Origin: Methyloversatilis sp. | Lineage (GTDB): Bacteria; Pseudomonadota; Gammaproteobacteria; Burkholderiales; Rhodocyclaceae | NCBI RefSeq assembly: GCF_030696805.1 | Contig: NZ_JAUYRO010000057.1 | Location: 1 to 64,000 of the forward strand | Direction of reading: 5' to 3' | DNA length: 64,000 bases | Part shown: positions 44,972 through 53,049 of the stretch, piece by piece | Layout: every line of letters begins with the position of its first letter | Numbering within the stretch: position 1 is the first letter of the stretch | Notes under the pieces: generated by a model | The model's input: only the letters and a program-made list of their open reading frames with translations | What the model was told of the DNA's origin: nothing | Database searches by the model: none | Translations under genes and position numbers: made by a program

Positions 44972-45041
44972 ACTTCCTCCTCAGTGGTGAGTTTGTCTCT
45001 TGTTTGCCGGGATGTCTTCCCTTGATCGGCTAGCAGCGATC

Positions 45042-45056
45042 GCAAGAAGCGGGCCA
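45042..45056 (-). promoter_or_regulatory. Sigma-54 promoter for the lanthanide-type dehydrogenase
   Basis: On the minus strand TGGCCCGCTTCTTGC fits TGGCACG-N4-TTGC with one mismatch in the -24 part and a perfect -12 part. Predicted transcription would start about 60 bases before the ATG at 44971. It lies in the 148-base gap after the metallohydrolase gene, so the dehydrogenase has a separate transcript. Confidence 0.8.
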
Positions 45057-45119
45057 AGTACAAACGAGGGGGAAATACGGTCGCACCGCCTTGCGAGCGG
45101 CGCGAAACAGGTCAGGTGT

Positions 45120-46091
45120 TCATTTTTGTTTCAATCGGGAGGGCGCAGCAGTGCTCAGCGTCTGCTGTTCGTAGCGGCTGTACAGATGAGTGACCGAACG
45201 TTCGAATTCGCTGCGCGCCAGCGGCATCTGCGCGAAACGTTCGGGCAGCGGCAGCACCATCACTTCAGCCATGTCCATGCCGCTCATCGCCGCGCGATTC
45301 AGCGTGTCGTCGAGCCAGTCGAGCCAGTCGCGTGTCTGGACGACGCCACGCCGGTCGTCATGTACCGGACCGTGGCCGGGCAGTGTGCGCTTCACCGGGA
45401 GTGCGGCGAGCGTGTCGAGCGCTGCGCGCCAGTGGGTGATCGAGGCGTGCGGCGTGGTCGGTGCCCGGTCCAGGAAGATCAGGTCACCGGCGTACAGCAC
45501 GCCGGTGGTGCGGTCAAAAATCGCCAGATCGCCTCCGGTGTGGCCTTCCAGCGCGATCAACTCGAACTCGTGACCGCCTATCGTCAGTCGCCCCGCCTGT
45601 GCCGCCTGATCCGCCACGGTGACTTCGGTGCCGGCCAGCCAGTCACCGGCCATGCGATACATGTTGTCGGCGAAGGCTCCGCCCTGCTCCCGCATGCCGG
45701 CCTGCGCAGCCGGCAGCGCCGCCATCGGCACGCCGGAGAATGACTGATTGCCAAGGAAGTGATCCGGGTGCTGATGGGTATTGAACACCCGGATGACCGG
45801 ACGGTCGGTCACGCGGGCGATGGCCGCCCGCATCTGTTCGCCGTAGCGACGTGACGGTCCGGTGTCGATCACCACAACGCCCTCGGCCGTCACGACAAAG
45901 GCGGTATTGACGATATTGCCGCCGTTGTCGCGGGAAATGTCCTCGGTTCGACCGACGAAAGCCCAGCTGTTCTCGGCGATCTTCTGCGGCACGAGGCCGT
46001 AGTCGAACCGGTCTGCGGCAGTCGGATCAGCCGCCTGCGCCAGCAGCGTGCCACCGGCCAGGACAAGGGCGAGCAGGAACCGCCCGATCAT
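45120..46091 (-). CDS. Quinoprotein relay zinc metallohydrolase (MBL fold, SoxH-like)
   Basis: The 323-aa protein has a signal peptide (about residues 1-20) and the metallo-beta-lactamase metal motif FNTHQHPDHFLGN (HxHxDH), followed by LEGHTGGDLAIF, YAGDLIFLDRAP and LPGHGPVH. SoxH-like MBL proteins of this kind co-occur with PQQ dehydrogenases and a SoxYZ-like carrier; the reaction is unproven. It overlaps the carrier gene by 4 bases, so the pair is co-translated. Confidence 0.82.
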   Translation of the reverse strand: MIGRFLLALVLAGGTLLAQAADPTAADRFDYGLVPQKIAENSWAFVGRTEDISRDNGGNIVNTAFVVTAEGVVVIDTGPSRRYGEQMRAAIARVTDRPVIRVFNTHQHPDHFLGNQSFSGVPMAALPAAQAGMREQGGAFADNMYRMAGDWLAGTEVTVADQAAQAGRLTIGGHEFELIALEGHTGGDLAIFDRTTGVLYAGDLIFLDRAPTTPHASITHWRAALDTLAALPVKRTLPGHGPVHDDRRGVVQTRDWLDWLDDTLNRAAMSGMDMAEVMVLPLPERFAQMPLARSEFERSVTHLYSRYEQQTLSTAAPSRLKQK

Positions 46092-46837
46092 GGCTGCACC
46101 ATCGCGTCGATGCGGTTTCCGTTGTTGTCGCGACCGACCACACGCAGCGCCGCCTTGCCGGTATCCGGCAAGTCGAACGAAAACACCGGGTTTTCGCTCA
46201 GCGGCTCGAATGTTTCCATGCGCAGCATCGCCTCACCGCTGGCGTCTTCCACCGCCAGCTGCTCGATATAGAAGGCCGGAATGCCTGGCGCAAGGCCGGT
46301 ATCCATCGGATGCATGATGCGCAGCCGCACGCGTTGGTTCTGCCCGTCGTGGAATACGCGCGCCTGCACCTGGTTCAGCGTGCTGGCCCAGTCCGGCGCG
46401 CTGCGGCCGGTGCTGGGCGCCGTGCAGCCGCCGCCCGCAGCATCGACCCACACGCCGCCCGCATACCACTTGCCGTCGCCAGTCTGCACCAGCGCGCGGA
46501 TCGGGCTGGCCTGCTGCAGCTTGATGCGGAAGGACAGCCCGGGTTGTGCCAGCAGCGGCTGGTAGTCCAGCACCTTGACGATGGGGTTGAAGTCCGCGAC
46601 CACCAGCACGCGCTTCACATCGGGCAGGTTCCGGAACTTGATCGTGACCGGCACGTTCATCGAATCTTCGGCCACCTTGGGCGCCAGCACCTCGACACGC
46701 GAATCGAAGGTGACCGGTGCATTGCCGGCATATTCGCGCTGCAGGTCAGGCCAGCGCGACGAACCGAGCGGGTCGGCCGCGCCAGCCGCTGCACCAAGCC
46801 CCAGCGCCAGCCACAGGGCCATCAGTAACTGCTTCAT
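46088..46837 (-). CDS. Quinoprotein dehydrogenase-associated SoxYZ-like fused carrier
   Basis: The 249-aa secreted protein (signal about residues 1-20) fuses a SoxY-like half to a SoxZ-like half. The SoxY-like half ends in the swinging-arm motif AAGGGCTAP (Cys138). The SoxZ-like half runs from QVQARVFHDGQNQRVRLRIM and HPMDTGL to VFSFDLP. In sulfur oxidation the SoxY cysteine carries covalent intermediates. Here the association with PQQ enzymes suggests a carrier for another substrate; this is family knowledge plus inference. A sigma-54 promoter match lies about 56 bases upstream. Confidence 0.83.
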   Translation of the reverse strand: MKQLLMALWLALGLGAAAGAADPLGSSRWPDLQREYAGNAPVTFDSRVEVLAPKVAEDSMNVPVTIKFRNLPDVKRVLVVADFNPIVKVLDYQPLLAQPGLSFRIKLQQASPIRALVQTGDGKWYAGGVWVDAAGGGCTAPSTGRSAPDWASTLNQVQARVFHDGQNQRVRLRIMHPMDTGLAPGIPAFYIEQLAVEDASGEAMLRMETFEPLSENPVFSFDLPDTGKAALRVVGRDNNGNRIDAMVQP

Positions 46838-46892
46838 CGGGATCTACTCCTGGTTATCGATCTTTGGATCACTGCACTGCCCCGTTTCGGGA

Positions 46893-46908
46893 AGCAAAAC
46901 AAGGGCCA
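46893..46908 (-). promoter_or_regulatory. Sigma-54 promoter for the SoxYZ-like/metallohydrolase operon
   Basis: On the minus strand TGGCCCTTGTTTTGCT fits the -24 TGGC and -12 TTGCT elements at correct spacing. The predicted leader is about 45 bases. It is the third such element in the cluster and supports a common activator. Confidence 0.78.
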
Positions 46909-46940
46909 TCGCCGTGTCGGCGCCCGTCAAGGCGATGGCC
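46904..46940. repeat. 10-bp inverted repeat at the divergent dehydrogenase/carrier gap
   Basis: GGCCATCGCC (46,904-46,913) is the exact inverse complement of GGCGATGGCC (46,931-46,940) with a 17-base spacer. It abuts and overlaps the upstream edge of the sigma-54 promoter. It may be a regulator-binding site or an mRNA hairpin. In the rest of the 336-base gap 46,838-47,173 I find no clear promoter for the plus-strand dehydrogenase. Confidence 0.5.
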
Positions 46941-47173
46941 AGTCCTCGAGACGCGAGCTTAACGCCATGCGGCTGTCTCAGGGCGCGACATCAAGGTGTT
47001 CAACCGTGGAACACCCGCCAACACCGGGACCGACTCCCTGCTTTCGCGGGAATTTTCTACCAACAGCTTGCGGCCTGCCTGCCTACGCTGCAGTGCGTGT
47101 CGCAGCCCGTCACCCGGATGCCATGGCGAGCGGCGACGCCGACACGACACATCACACTGAAAGAGGAGTCAGG

Positions 47174-49036
47174 ATGAAAACGTTTTCACTGAAGAACCCG
47201 GCACTTTGCATCGCGCTCGGCGCGCTGCTCGCCAGCCCGGCCCACGCCGCAAAGACGGTGAGCTGGGAAGACATCGTCAACGACGACAAGACGACCGGCG
47301 ACGTGCTGACCTACGGCCTGGGCATGAAGGCCCAACGTCACAGCCCGTTGAAGCAGATCAACACGAAAACCGTATCAGCGCTCTCCCCCGCGTGGTCCTA
47401 TTCCTTCGGTGGCGAAAAGCAGCGCGGCCAGCAGGGTCAGGCGCTGGTGCACGACGGCATCATCTACATCACCGCTTCGTACTCGCGCATGTATGCCGTC
47501 GAAGCGAAGACCGGCAAGCGGCTGTGGTCCTACGAGCACCGCCTGCCCGACGACATCCGCCCGTGCTGCGACGTGGTGAATCGCGGCGCTGCCATCTACG
47601 GCGACAAGGTGTACTTCGGCACGCTGGACGCCGGCATGGTCGCGCTGAACAAGGACACCGGCAAGGTCGTCTGGTCGAAGAAGTGGGGCGACCACAAGAT
47701 CGGCTACACGATGACCGGCGCACCGTTTGTCGTGAAGGATCAGAAGAGCGGCCGCGTCATGCTGGTGCACGGCTCGTCGGGTGACGAGTTCGGCGTGATC
47801 GGCTATCTGTTTGCACGAGATGTCGACACCGGCGAAGAAATCTGGGCACGCCCGATGGTCGAAGGCCATATGGGTCGGCTGAACGGCAAGGACAGCACGC
47901 CGACCGGCGACGCCAAGGCACCCAGCTGGCCGGATGACCCCAGCTCGCCGACCGGCAAGGTCGAAGCCTGGAGTCACGGTGGCGGTGCCCCTTGGCAGAC
48001 CGCCTCGTTCGATGTCGAACAGAACATGGTCGTGATCGGCACCGGCAACCCGGCGCCGTGGAACACGTGGAAGCGCACCAAGGAAGGCGACAGCCCGTCC
48101 AAGTGGCCCAGCCTGTTCACCTCCGGCCAGGCCTATGTCGATGCATCGAACGGCGAACTGAAGGGTTTCTTCTCGCACACGCCAAACGACGCCTGGGACT
48201 TCTCGGGCAACAATTCGGTGCTGCTGTTCGAATACAAGGATCCGAAGACCGGCAAGCTGGTGAAGGCTTCGGCGCACGCCGACCGCAACGGCTACTTCTT
48301 CGTGACCGACCGCGAAAAGCTGGCCACCGGTGCCGGCTACCCGTGGAAGCAGACGGCACTGATCGGTGCCTGGCCGTTTGTCGATGGCATCACCTGGACC
48401 AAGGGTTTCGACCTCAAGACCGGCATGCCGAACGTGGTCGAAAGCCAGTACCCGCCGAAGCCGAAGGCGGGCGAGGAGAAAGGCGAAAGCATTTTCGTGT
48501 CGCCGCCCTTCCTCGGCGGCACCAACTGGATGCCGATGTCCTATAGTCCGGTTACCGAGCTTTTCTACATCCCGGGCAACCATTGGGCGATGGACTACTG
48601 GACGGAAAACGTCACCTACAAGGCGGGTGCCGCCTACCTCGGCCAGGGCTTCCGCATCAAGAAACTGTTTGATGACCACGTCGGCACGCTTCGGGCGATC
48701 GACCCGAAGACCGGCAAGATCGCCTGGGAACACAAGGAGCAGTTCCCGCTGTGGGCCGGTACGCTGACCACCGCTGGCGGCCTGTTGTTCACCGGTACGT
48801 CGGACGGCTACGTGAAGGCCTTCGACGCCAGGACCGGCAAGGAAATGTGGAAGTTCCAGACCGGCTCCGGTGTGGTTTCGGTGCCCATCACGTGGGAACA
48901 GGACGGTGAGCAGTACGTCGGCATCGCGTCAGGCTACGGTGGTGCCGTGCCGCTGTGGGGCGGCGACATGGCCGAGCTGACCAAGCAGGTGAATCAAGGC
49001 GGCTCGTTCTGGGCCTTCAAGTTGCCGAAGCGCTGA
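47174..49036 (+). CDS. exaA: PQQ-dependent alcohol dehydrogenase, calcium type (ExaA/PedE-like)
   Basis: The 620-aa protein has a signal peptide (about residues 1-26), propeller repeats (AVEAKTGKRLWSYEHRL, ARDVDTGEEIWARP) and the vicinal disulfide PCCDVVNRG. The active-site segment is WDFSGNN, with catalytic Asp342 and Ser344 where lanthanide enzymes have Asp, as in Pseudomonas ExaA and PedE. It should oxidise ethanol and other primary alcohols in the periplasm with Ca2+ and PQQ. AGAGGAG precedes ATG 47174. A pentapeptide-repeat gene and a cytochrome c gene follow on the same strand, as in pedE loci. Confidence 0.9.
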   Translation: MKTFSLKNPALCIALGALLASPAHAAKTVSWEDIVNDDKTTGDVLTYGLGMKAQRHSPLKQINTKTVSALSPAWSYSFGGEKQRGQQGQALVHDGIIYITASYSRMYAVEAKTGKRLWSYEHRLPDDIRPCCDVVNRGAAIYGDKVYFGTLDAGMVALNKDTGKVVWSKKWGDHKIGYTMTGAPFVVKDQKSGRVMLVHGSSGDEFGVIGYLFARDVDTGEEIWARPMVEGHMGRLNGKDSTPTGDAKAPSWPDDPSSPTGKVEAWSHGGGAPWQTASFDVEQNMVVIGTGNPAPWNTWKRTKEGDSPSKWPSLFTSGQAYVDASNGELKGFFSHTPNDAWDFSGNNSVLLFEYKDPKTGKLVKASAHADRNGYFFVTDREKLATGAGYPWKQTALIGAWPFVDGITWTKGFDLKTGMPNVVESQYPPKPKAGEEKGESIFVSPPFLGGTNWMPMSYSPVTELFYIPGNHWAMDYWTENVTYKAGAAYLGQGFRIKKLFDDHVGTLRAIDPKTGKIAWEHKEQFPLWAGTLTTAGGLLFTGTSDGYVKAFDARTGKEMWKFQTGSGVVSVPITWEQDGEQYVGIASGYGGAVPLWGGDMAELTKQVNQGGSFWAFKLPKR

Positions 49037-49235
49037 TGCAGCGGGGCCGCGAGGCCCCGTCATTTCCTCCTCAGGCGGGCCGTCTGCCGACGGTCCGTTC
49101 CTTTATTCCTGGTCGACACGCCCGAGCCGGGGGAAACAGCGGCCACTCCTCCGCTGATCCACCCATCGGAAGCACCCGGGCGCCGCCTTTCGCTCCCGGA
49201 GCCGTGACGATCAGGTCTCTTTTCCGGATCCGCCC

Positions 49236-49835
49236 ATGAAGCTTTCGCGCATCGTCGCCTTCTTTGTGCTGCTCGCTGGCCTGACTGCCCAGGCCCATGC
49301 CGTGGATGCGTCGTCTGTCGAGGACGTGCATGAAGAAGTGCTGGTCATCAATGGCTGCCCCATCTGGCCCTACACCCGCTGTCCCGGCGTTGACCTCAGT
49401 CACGCCGACCTGTCGCTGCGCGATCTTGCAGGTGCCGATCTGACTGGCGCAAGGCTGGTCCGCGCGGACCTGCGCAGCGCCAATCTGGCTGGCGCCATGC
49501 TGGATGGGGCCGATCTGAGCGCGGCGAACGTCCAGAAGGCGAACATTCCTGCCGCATCGCTGCGCGGCGCCAGGCTCATCGCCACGGATCTGGAGTTCGC
49601 GCGCATGTTCCGCGCCGACCTCAGCAATGCCGACTTGTCGATGGCGAACATGGAAGCCGCCCGTGCCACCCATGTGAGGCTGAACGGCGCCCGGCTGATC
49701 GACGTGAACATGCAGGAAACGAAGTTCCAGGAAGCCGACTTCCGCAACGCTGTCATGAAGAACTGCTTCACCCGCTTTGCCGTATTCCTCGACGTGAGCT
49801 TCGAGGGCTGCGACGGCTGCCCGGTGGACTGGTAA
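49236..49835 (+). CDS. Secreted pentapeptide-repeat protein
   Basis: The 199-aa protein has a signal peptide (about residues 1-23). It has a Cys-containing segment NGCPIWPYTRCPGVDLSHAD and about 20 consecutive pentapeptides of the A(D/N)LxX kind (for example LAGADLTGARLVRADLRSAN). The C-terminus is NCFTRFAVFLDVSFEGCDGCPVDW. It should fold as a right-handed quadrilateral helix. Similar genes sit next to PQQ ethanol dehydrogenases in pseudomonads; the function is unknown. The cysteines at both ends suggest disulfide caps. Confidence 0.85.
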   Translation: MKLSRIVAFFVLLAGLTAQAHAVDASSVEDVHEEVLVINGCPIWPYTRCPGVDLSHADLSLRDLAGADLTGARLVRADLRSANLAGAMLDGADLSAANVQKANIPAASLRGARLIATDLEFARMFRADLSNADLSMANMEAARATHVRLNGARLIDVNMQETKFQEADFRNAVMKNCFTRFAVFLDVSFEGCDGCPVDW

Positions 49836-49862
49836 GCCCGATCAATGATGCCGAGACCCGAC

Positions 49863-50321
49863 ATGACACACCGACTGCTCACTGCGCTGTTCGCCGCCTC
49901 GCTGATCCTCTTGTCAGGCACCGTCGGGGCCGAACGCCCCGAAGCGCCACTGACCGACACGTCGTCCCTGCCCGCGCTGGGCGATGGCTGGCGCGATGCC
50001 AACCCCTATCGTGGCGATGAGCAGATCGCCGCCGTCGGGCGCACGCTGTACAACGAAACCTGTTCGAAATGCCACGGCCCTGACATGAACGCCAAAGGCC
50101 ACCCCGCACCGCCGCTGCGCCGGCTGCAGCGCTACTGCAAGAAGGTGCAGGACGCCGCGCTGAAAGCGCGCTGCCTGGCCGACGTGGACCACTATTTCGT
50201 GACCACGGTGCTGAAGGGCAAATACATCCTTGGTGTGGAACACATGCCCGCGTGGGACGGCATCCTGAAGCAGGAAGCCGTGTGGGCGATCAAGACCTAC
50301 GTCGATTCGCGCAGCCGCTGA
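49863..50321 (+). CDS. Periplasmic cytochrome c-550, second copy (PedF/ExaB-like)
   Basis: The 152-aa protein has a signal peptide (about residues 1-24), DGWRDANPYRGDEQIAAVGR, the haem site CSKCHGP and Met in EHMPAWDGIL, ending AVWAIKTYVDSRSR. It is a paralogue of the protein at 40,322-40,762 with a longer loop containing three further cysteine or lysine-rich turns (RRLQRYCKKVQDAALKARCL), perhaps a disulfide. It probably accepts electrons from the calcium-type dehydrogenase. Start ATG 49863 is preferred over one at 49845. Confidence 0.85.
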   Translation: MTHRLLTALFAASLILLSGTVGAERPEAPLTDTSSLPALGDGWRDANPYRGDEQIAAVGRTLYNETCSKCHGPDMNAKGHPAPPLRRLQRYCKKVQDAALKARCLADVDHYFVTTVLKGKYILGVEHMPAWDGILKQEAVWAIKTYVDSRSR

Positions 50322-50336
50322 CCGGCATCCGAAATG

Positions 50337-50370
50337 AAAAAGGCCCGCCGGTGCATGCCAGCGGGCCTTT
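50337..50370. terminator. Bidirectional terminator after the second cytochrome gene
   Basis: AAAAAGGCCCGC and GCGGGCCTTT form a stem with a 12-base loop; A-rich and T-rich flanks allow use from both sides. It separates the convergent cytochrome and chemoreceptor genes. Confidence 0.8.
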
Positions 50371-50388
50371 GCAGTATGCGGGAGCGGA

Positions 50389-51555
50389 TCAGACCTGGAA
50401 GGTCCGCAGGCTGCCTTCGAGCTCGCGTGCCGACGCGGCCAGCGATTCCCCCTGCGTCGCGGTCATCGACACACCGCGCGCATTGTCTTCCGACAGTGCC
50501 GACAATTCGCCCGCATTGCGCAGGATGGCATGCGCCGTGGTGTCCTGTTCCTGCATGCTCAGTGCGACTTCGCCGGACTTGCTGACCAGTTCATCCATGC
50601 GCTGCAGGATGTTCGTAAAGGTGTCGACCGCGCCGCGCGAAGTCTTTACAGCGCCACTGACCCGCTCGCTGGCCTGTCCGACACGTTCAACGGTTTCCTT
50701 CGCGTCGTGACGGATCTTGGCAACGATGTGTTCGATGTCGGCGGTCGAGCCCTGCGTGCGCTGAGCCAGCTTGCGCACCTCGTCGGCCACCACGGCAAAA
50801 CCACGGCCCTGTTCACCGGCACGTGCGGCTTCGATCGCAGCGTTCAGCGCCAGCAGGTTGGTCTGATCCGAAATTTCCTTCACCACGTCGTTGATCTTGG
50901 CGATTTCTTCGGAATCCTTCACCAGCCGTTCGATCACTGTCAGCGACTCTTCCATCTCGACCGCAATGCGGCTGACGCCTGCCATCGAATGTTCGAGGTC
51001 GGTCTTGCCGCTGCGCGTGCTGTCACCGGTACTGCGCACGATGCTGTCCATGTCCGCCGACAGGGCGGCAACCTGACGCGCCGACGCCGTCATTTCCTCC
51101 ATCGCCTCGGCGACGGTGCGGATGCGGTCCGCCTGCTTCGTACCGTTCTGGTTCGCCGTGATGGTCAGTTGCGACAGTTCCTCGGCGGACTGCGTCAGTG
51201 TCGATGACAGTACCGTCATTTTCTCGATCAGCTTGCGAAAGGACTTGCAGGCCTGGTTGTACTCGTAACCCAGCCAAGCGAAGTCGTCCTTGCCTGACAG
51301 ATTGAGCTTGTGGTTCAGCTTGCCCTCGGCGAGGCTGTGCAGCGCATTGACGAGCATTTCGGCTCGCCGGCCGAAGCCGTTGCCGAACCAGAAACCGACG
51401 CCGAGGATTGCCGCGAAGCTGATCGCGCCTGCGGCCAACATACCGGCGGTGCCCGGAAAGAACGTTTGCTGTACCCCGAGTGTCGTCACGCTACCGACAC
51501 TCGCCAACAGTGAATGAAATATGAACGCCTTTCGTACGCTGAGCTGATTTCTCAT
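50389..51555 (-). CDS. Methyl-accepting chemotaxis protein without a periplasmic domain
   Basis: The 388-aa protein has two close hydrophobic segments (about residues 9-28 and 36-58) with almost no periplasmic loop. A HAMP-like linker follows, then the MCP signalling tip [21 protein letters not shown] and [19 protein letters not shown]. It probably senses cytoplasmic or membrane signals such as redox state. ATG 51555 has GAGGAGG upstream. The gene stands alone between the alcohol-oxidation island and the TRAP operon. The tail SLRTFQV lacks the NWETF methyltransferase tether. Confidence 0.88.
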   Translation of the reverse strand: MRNQLSVRKAFIFHSLLASVGSVTTLGVQQTFFPGTAGMLAAGAISFAAILGVGFWFGNGFGRRAEMLVNALHSLAEGKLNHKLNLSGKDDFAWLGYEYNQACKSFRKLIEKMTVLSSTLTQSAEELSQLTITANQNGTKQADRIRTVAEAMEEMTASARQVAALSADMDSIVRSTGDSTRSGKTDLEHSMAGVSRIAVEMEESLTVIERLVKDSEEIAKINDVVKEISDQTNLLALNAAIEAARAGEQGRGFAVVADEVRKLAQRTQGSTADIEHIVAKIRHDAKETVERVGQASERVSGAVKTSRGAVDTFTNILQRMDELVSKSGEVALSMQEQDTTAHAILRNAGELSALSEDNARGVSMTATQGESLAASARELEGSLRTFQV

Positions 51556-51697
51556 GTGTTCCTCCTCGGAAGCAAGATCGATGGCCAAAATGGAGCGGCG
51601 CTTGTGTTGTTTTGACTTCTCGGTGCGGTGCGCCGTCCGACTCGTTCTGCAAGTAACGACCGGCGGAGCGCCTGGCTTGAATCAATCTTGGAAAAGC

Positions 51698-51728
51698 AAA
51701 ACGCCGCACCAGGGTGGTGCGGCGTTTT
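51698..51728 (-). terminator. Terminator of the dctPQM operon
   Basis: AAAACGCCGCACC and GGTGCGGCGTTTT form a perfect 13-base stem with a 5-base loop, ending in TTTT on both strands. It lies 34 bases after the dctM stop codon on the minus strand. Confidence 0.9.
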
Positions 51729-51762
51729 GAGCCGGTTGCAACTTCGGACAGTCGGAAGGCCG

Positions 51763-53049
51763 TTAGCTCATCATGCCCAGCGTACGCGGCAACCACAGTG
51801 ACAGCGACGGCCAGTAGGTAACGATCATCAGGAACACGAGCATGGTGACGAGCCAGGGCGTGACTGCCTTGGTCATGTCGGTCATGCCCAGTTTCGCGAT
51901 GCCGCTGCCGACATAGAGGTTGAGCCCGACCGGCGGCGTGATCATGCCGATTTCCATATTCACCGTGATGATGATGCCGAAATGCACCGGATCGATGCCC
52001 AGCGCCATCGCCACCGGGAACAGGATGGGCGCCGTGATCAGGATGATGGACGAAGGCTCCATGATATTGCCGGCCAGCAGCAGCAGGATGTTCACCACCA
52101 GCAGGAAGCCGAGCGCACCCAGGCCGCTGTCCACCAGCCAGGCCGCCACCGCCTGAGGAATCTGCTCCGAGGTCAGCAGGAAGGAGAACAGGATGGCGTT
52201 GGTGATGATGTAGAGCAGCATCGCGCTCATGTTGGCCGAATCGAGCAGCACCTTCGGAATGCGCTTCAGCGGCAGATCGCGATAGACGAACACGGCCACG
52301 ATGAAGGCGTACACCGCACTCATCGCCGCTGCTTCGGTCGGTGTGAAGATGCCGGTGTAGATGCCGCCCATCACGACGACGATCAGCATCAAGCCCCAGA
52401 ACGACTCGCGAAAGGCCTTGAGGCGGTCAGCAACCGGGGCCTTTGCCATGCGCGGATAATTGTTCTTCTTCGCATACCACCAGGTCGTGAAGCCGAGCAT
52501 GAACAGCAGCACCGCGCCCGGAATCACGCCCGCCATGAACAGGGCGCCGATCGACGAATTGGTCGACACCGCGTACATCACCATGACGATGGACGGCGGA
52601 ATCAGGATGCCCAGCGCGCCGGAGCTGGCGACAATGCCGGCGCCGAACTTCATCGGAAAGCCCTGCTTCACCATCGCCGGCAGCAGGATGGCGCCGATCG
52701 CCGCCACGGTCGCCGGGCTGGAACCCGACACCGCGGCAAACAGACCGCAGGCCACGACACCGCCCATGCCCAGACCACCGTGGAAGTGACCGACCAGCGA
52801 AGTGGCGAAATTGATCATGCGTTTCGCCACACCGCCATGGGTCAGGAAGTTGCCGGCCAGGATGAAGAACGGAATCGCCATGATTTCGAACTTCTCGATA
52901 CCCGTGAACAATTTCAGCGCCACCGACTCGACCGGCACGTCGGTCATCGTGAACAGGAAGGTCAGTACCGTCAGACCGAGCGAGATCGATACCGGCATGC
53001 CGGTCAGCATCAGCACCAGCAGCACGACGAAGATGATGGCGGCGCTCAT
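51763..53049 (-). CDS. dctM: TRAP transporter large permease DctM
   Basis: The 428-aa integral membrane protein has about 12 hydrophobic helices and family segments GMPVSISLGLTVLTFLF, AIPFFILAGNFLTHGGVAKR, VSGSSPATVAAIGAILLPAM and PPVGLNLYVGSGIA. It is the translocating subunit of a C4-dicarboxylate-type TRAP system. Its start overlaps the dctQ stop by 4 bases. Confidence 0.93.
   Translation of the reverse strand: MSAAIIFVVLLVLMLTGMPVSISLGLTVLTFLFTMTDVPVESVALKLFTGIEKFEIMAIPFFILAGNFLTHGGVAKRMINFATSLVGHFHGGLGMGGVVACGLFAAVSGSSPATVAAIGAILLPAMVKQGFPMKFGAGIVASSGALGILIPPSIVMVMYAVSTNSSIGALFMAGVIPGAVLLFMLGFTTWWYAKKNNYPRMAKAPVADRLKAFRESFWGLMLIVVVMGGIYTGIFTPTEAAAMSAVYAFIVAVFVYRDLPLKRIPKVLLDSANMSAMLLYIITNAILFSFLLTSEQIPQAVAAWLVDSGLGALGFLLVVNILLLLAGNIMEPSSIILITAPILFPVAMALGIDPVHFGIIITVNMEIGMITPPVGLNLYVGSGIAKLGMTDMTKAVTPWLVTMLVFLMIVTYWPSLSLWLPRTLGMMS

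Noticed and set aside
43136-45025. Long plus-strand frame opposite the lanthanide-type dehydrogenase
   Set aside because: The minus-strand quinoprotein is unmistakable, and the opposite frame shows no recognisable motif.
46941-47173. A sigma-54 promoter for the calcium-type dehydrogenase
   Set aside because: I checked all GG-N10-GC candidates on the plus strand; none has acceptable -24 and -12 elements together.
47375-48733. Long minus-strand frame opposite the calcium-type dehydrogenase
   Set aside because: Same reason: mirror of a highly conserved coding sequence with strong codon bias.
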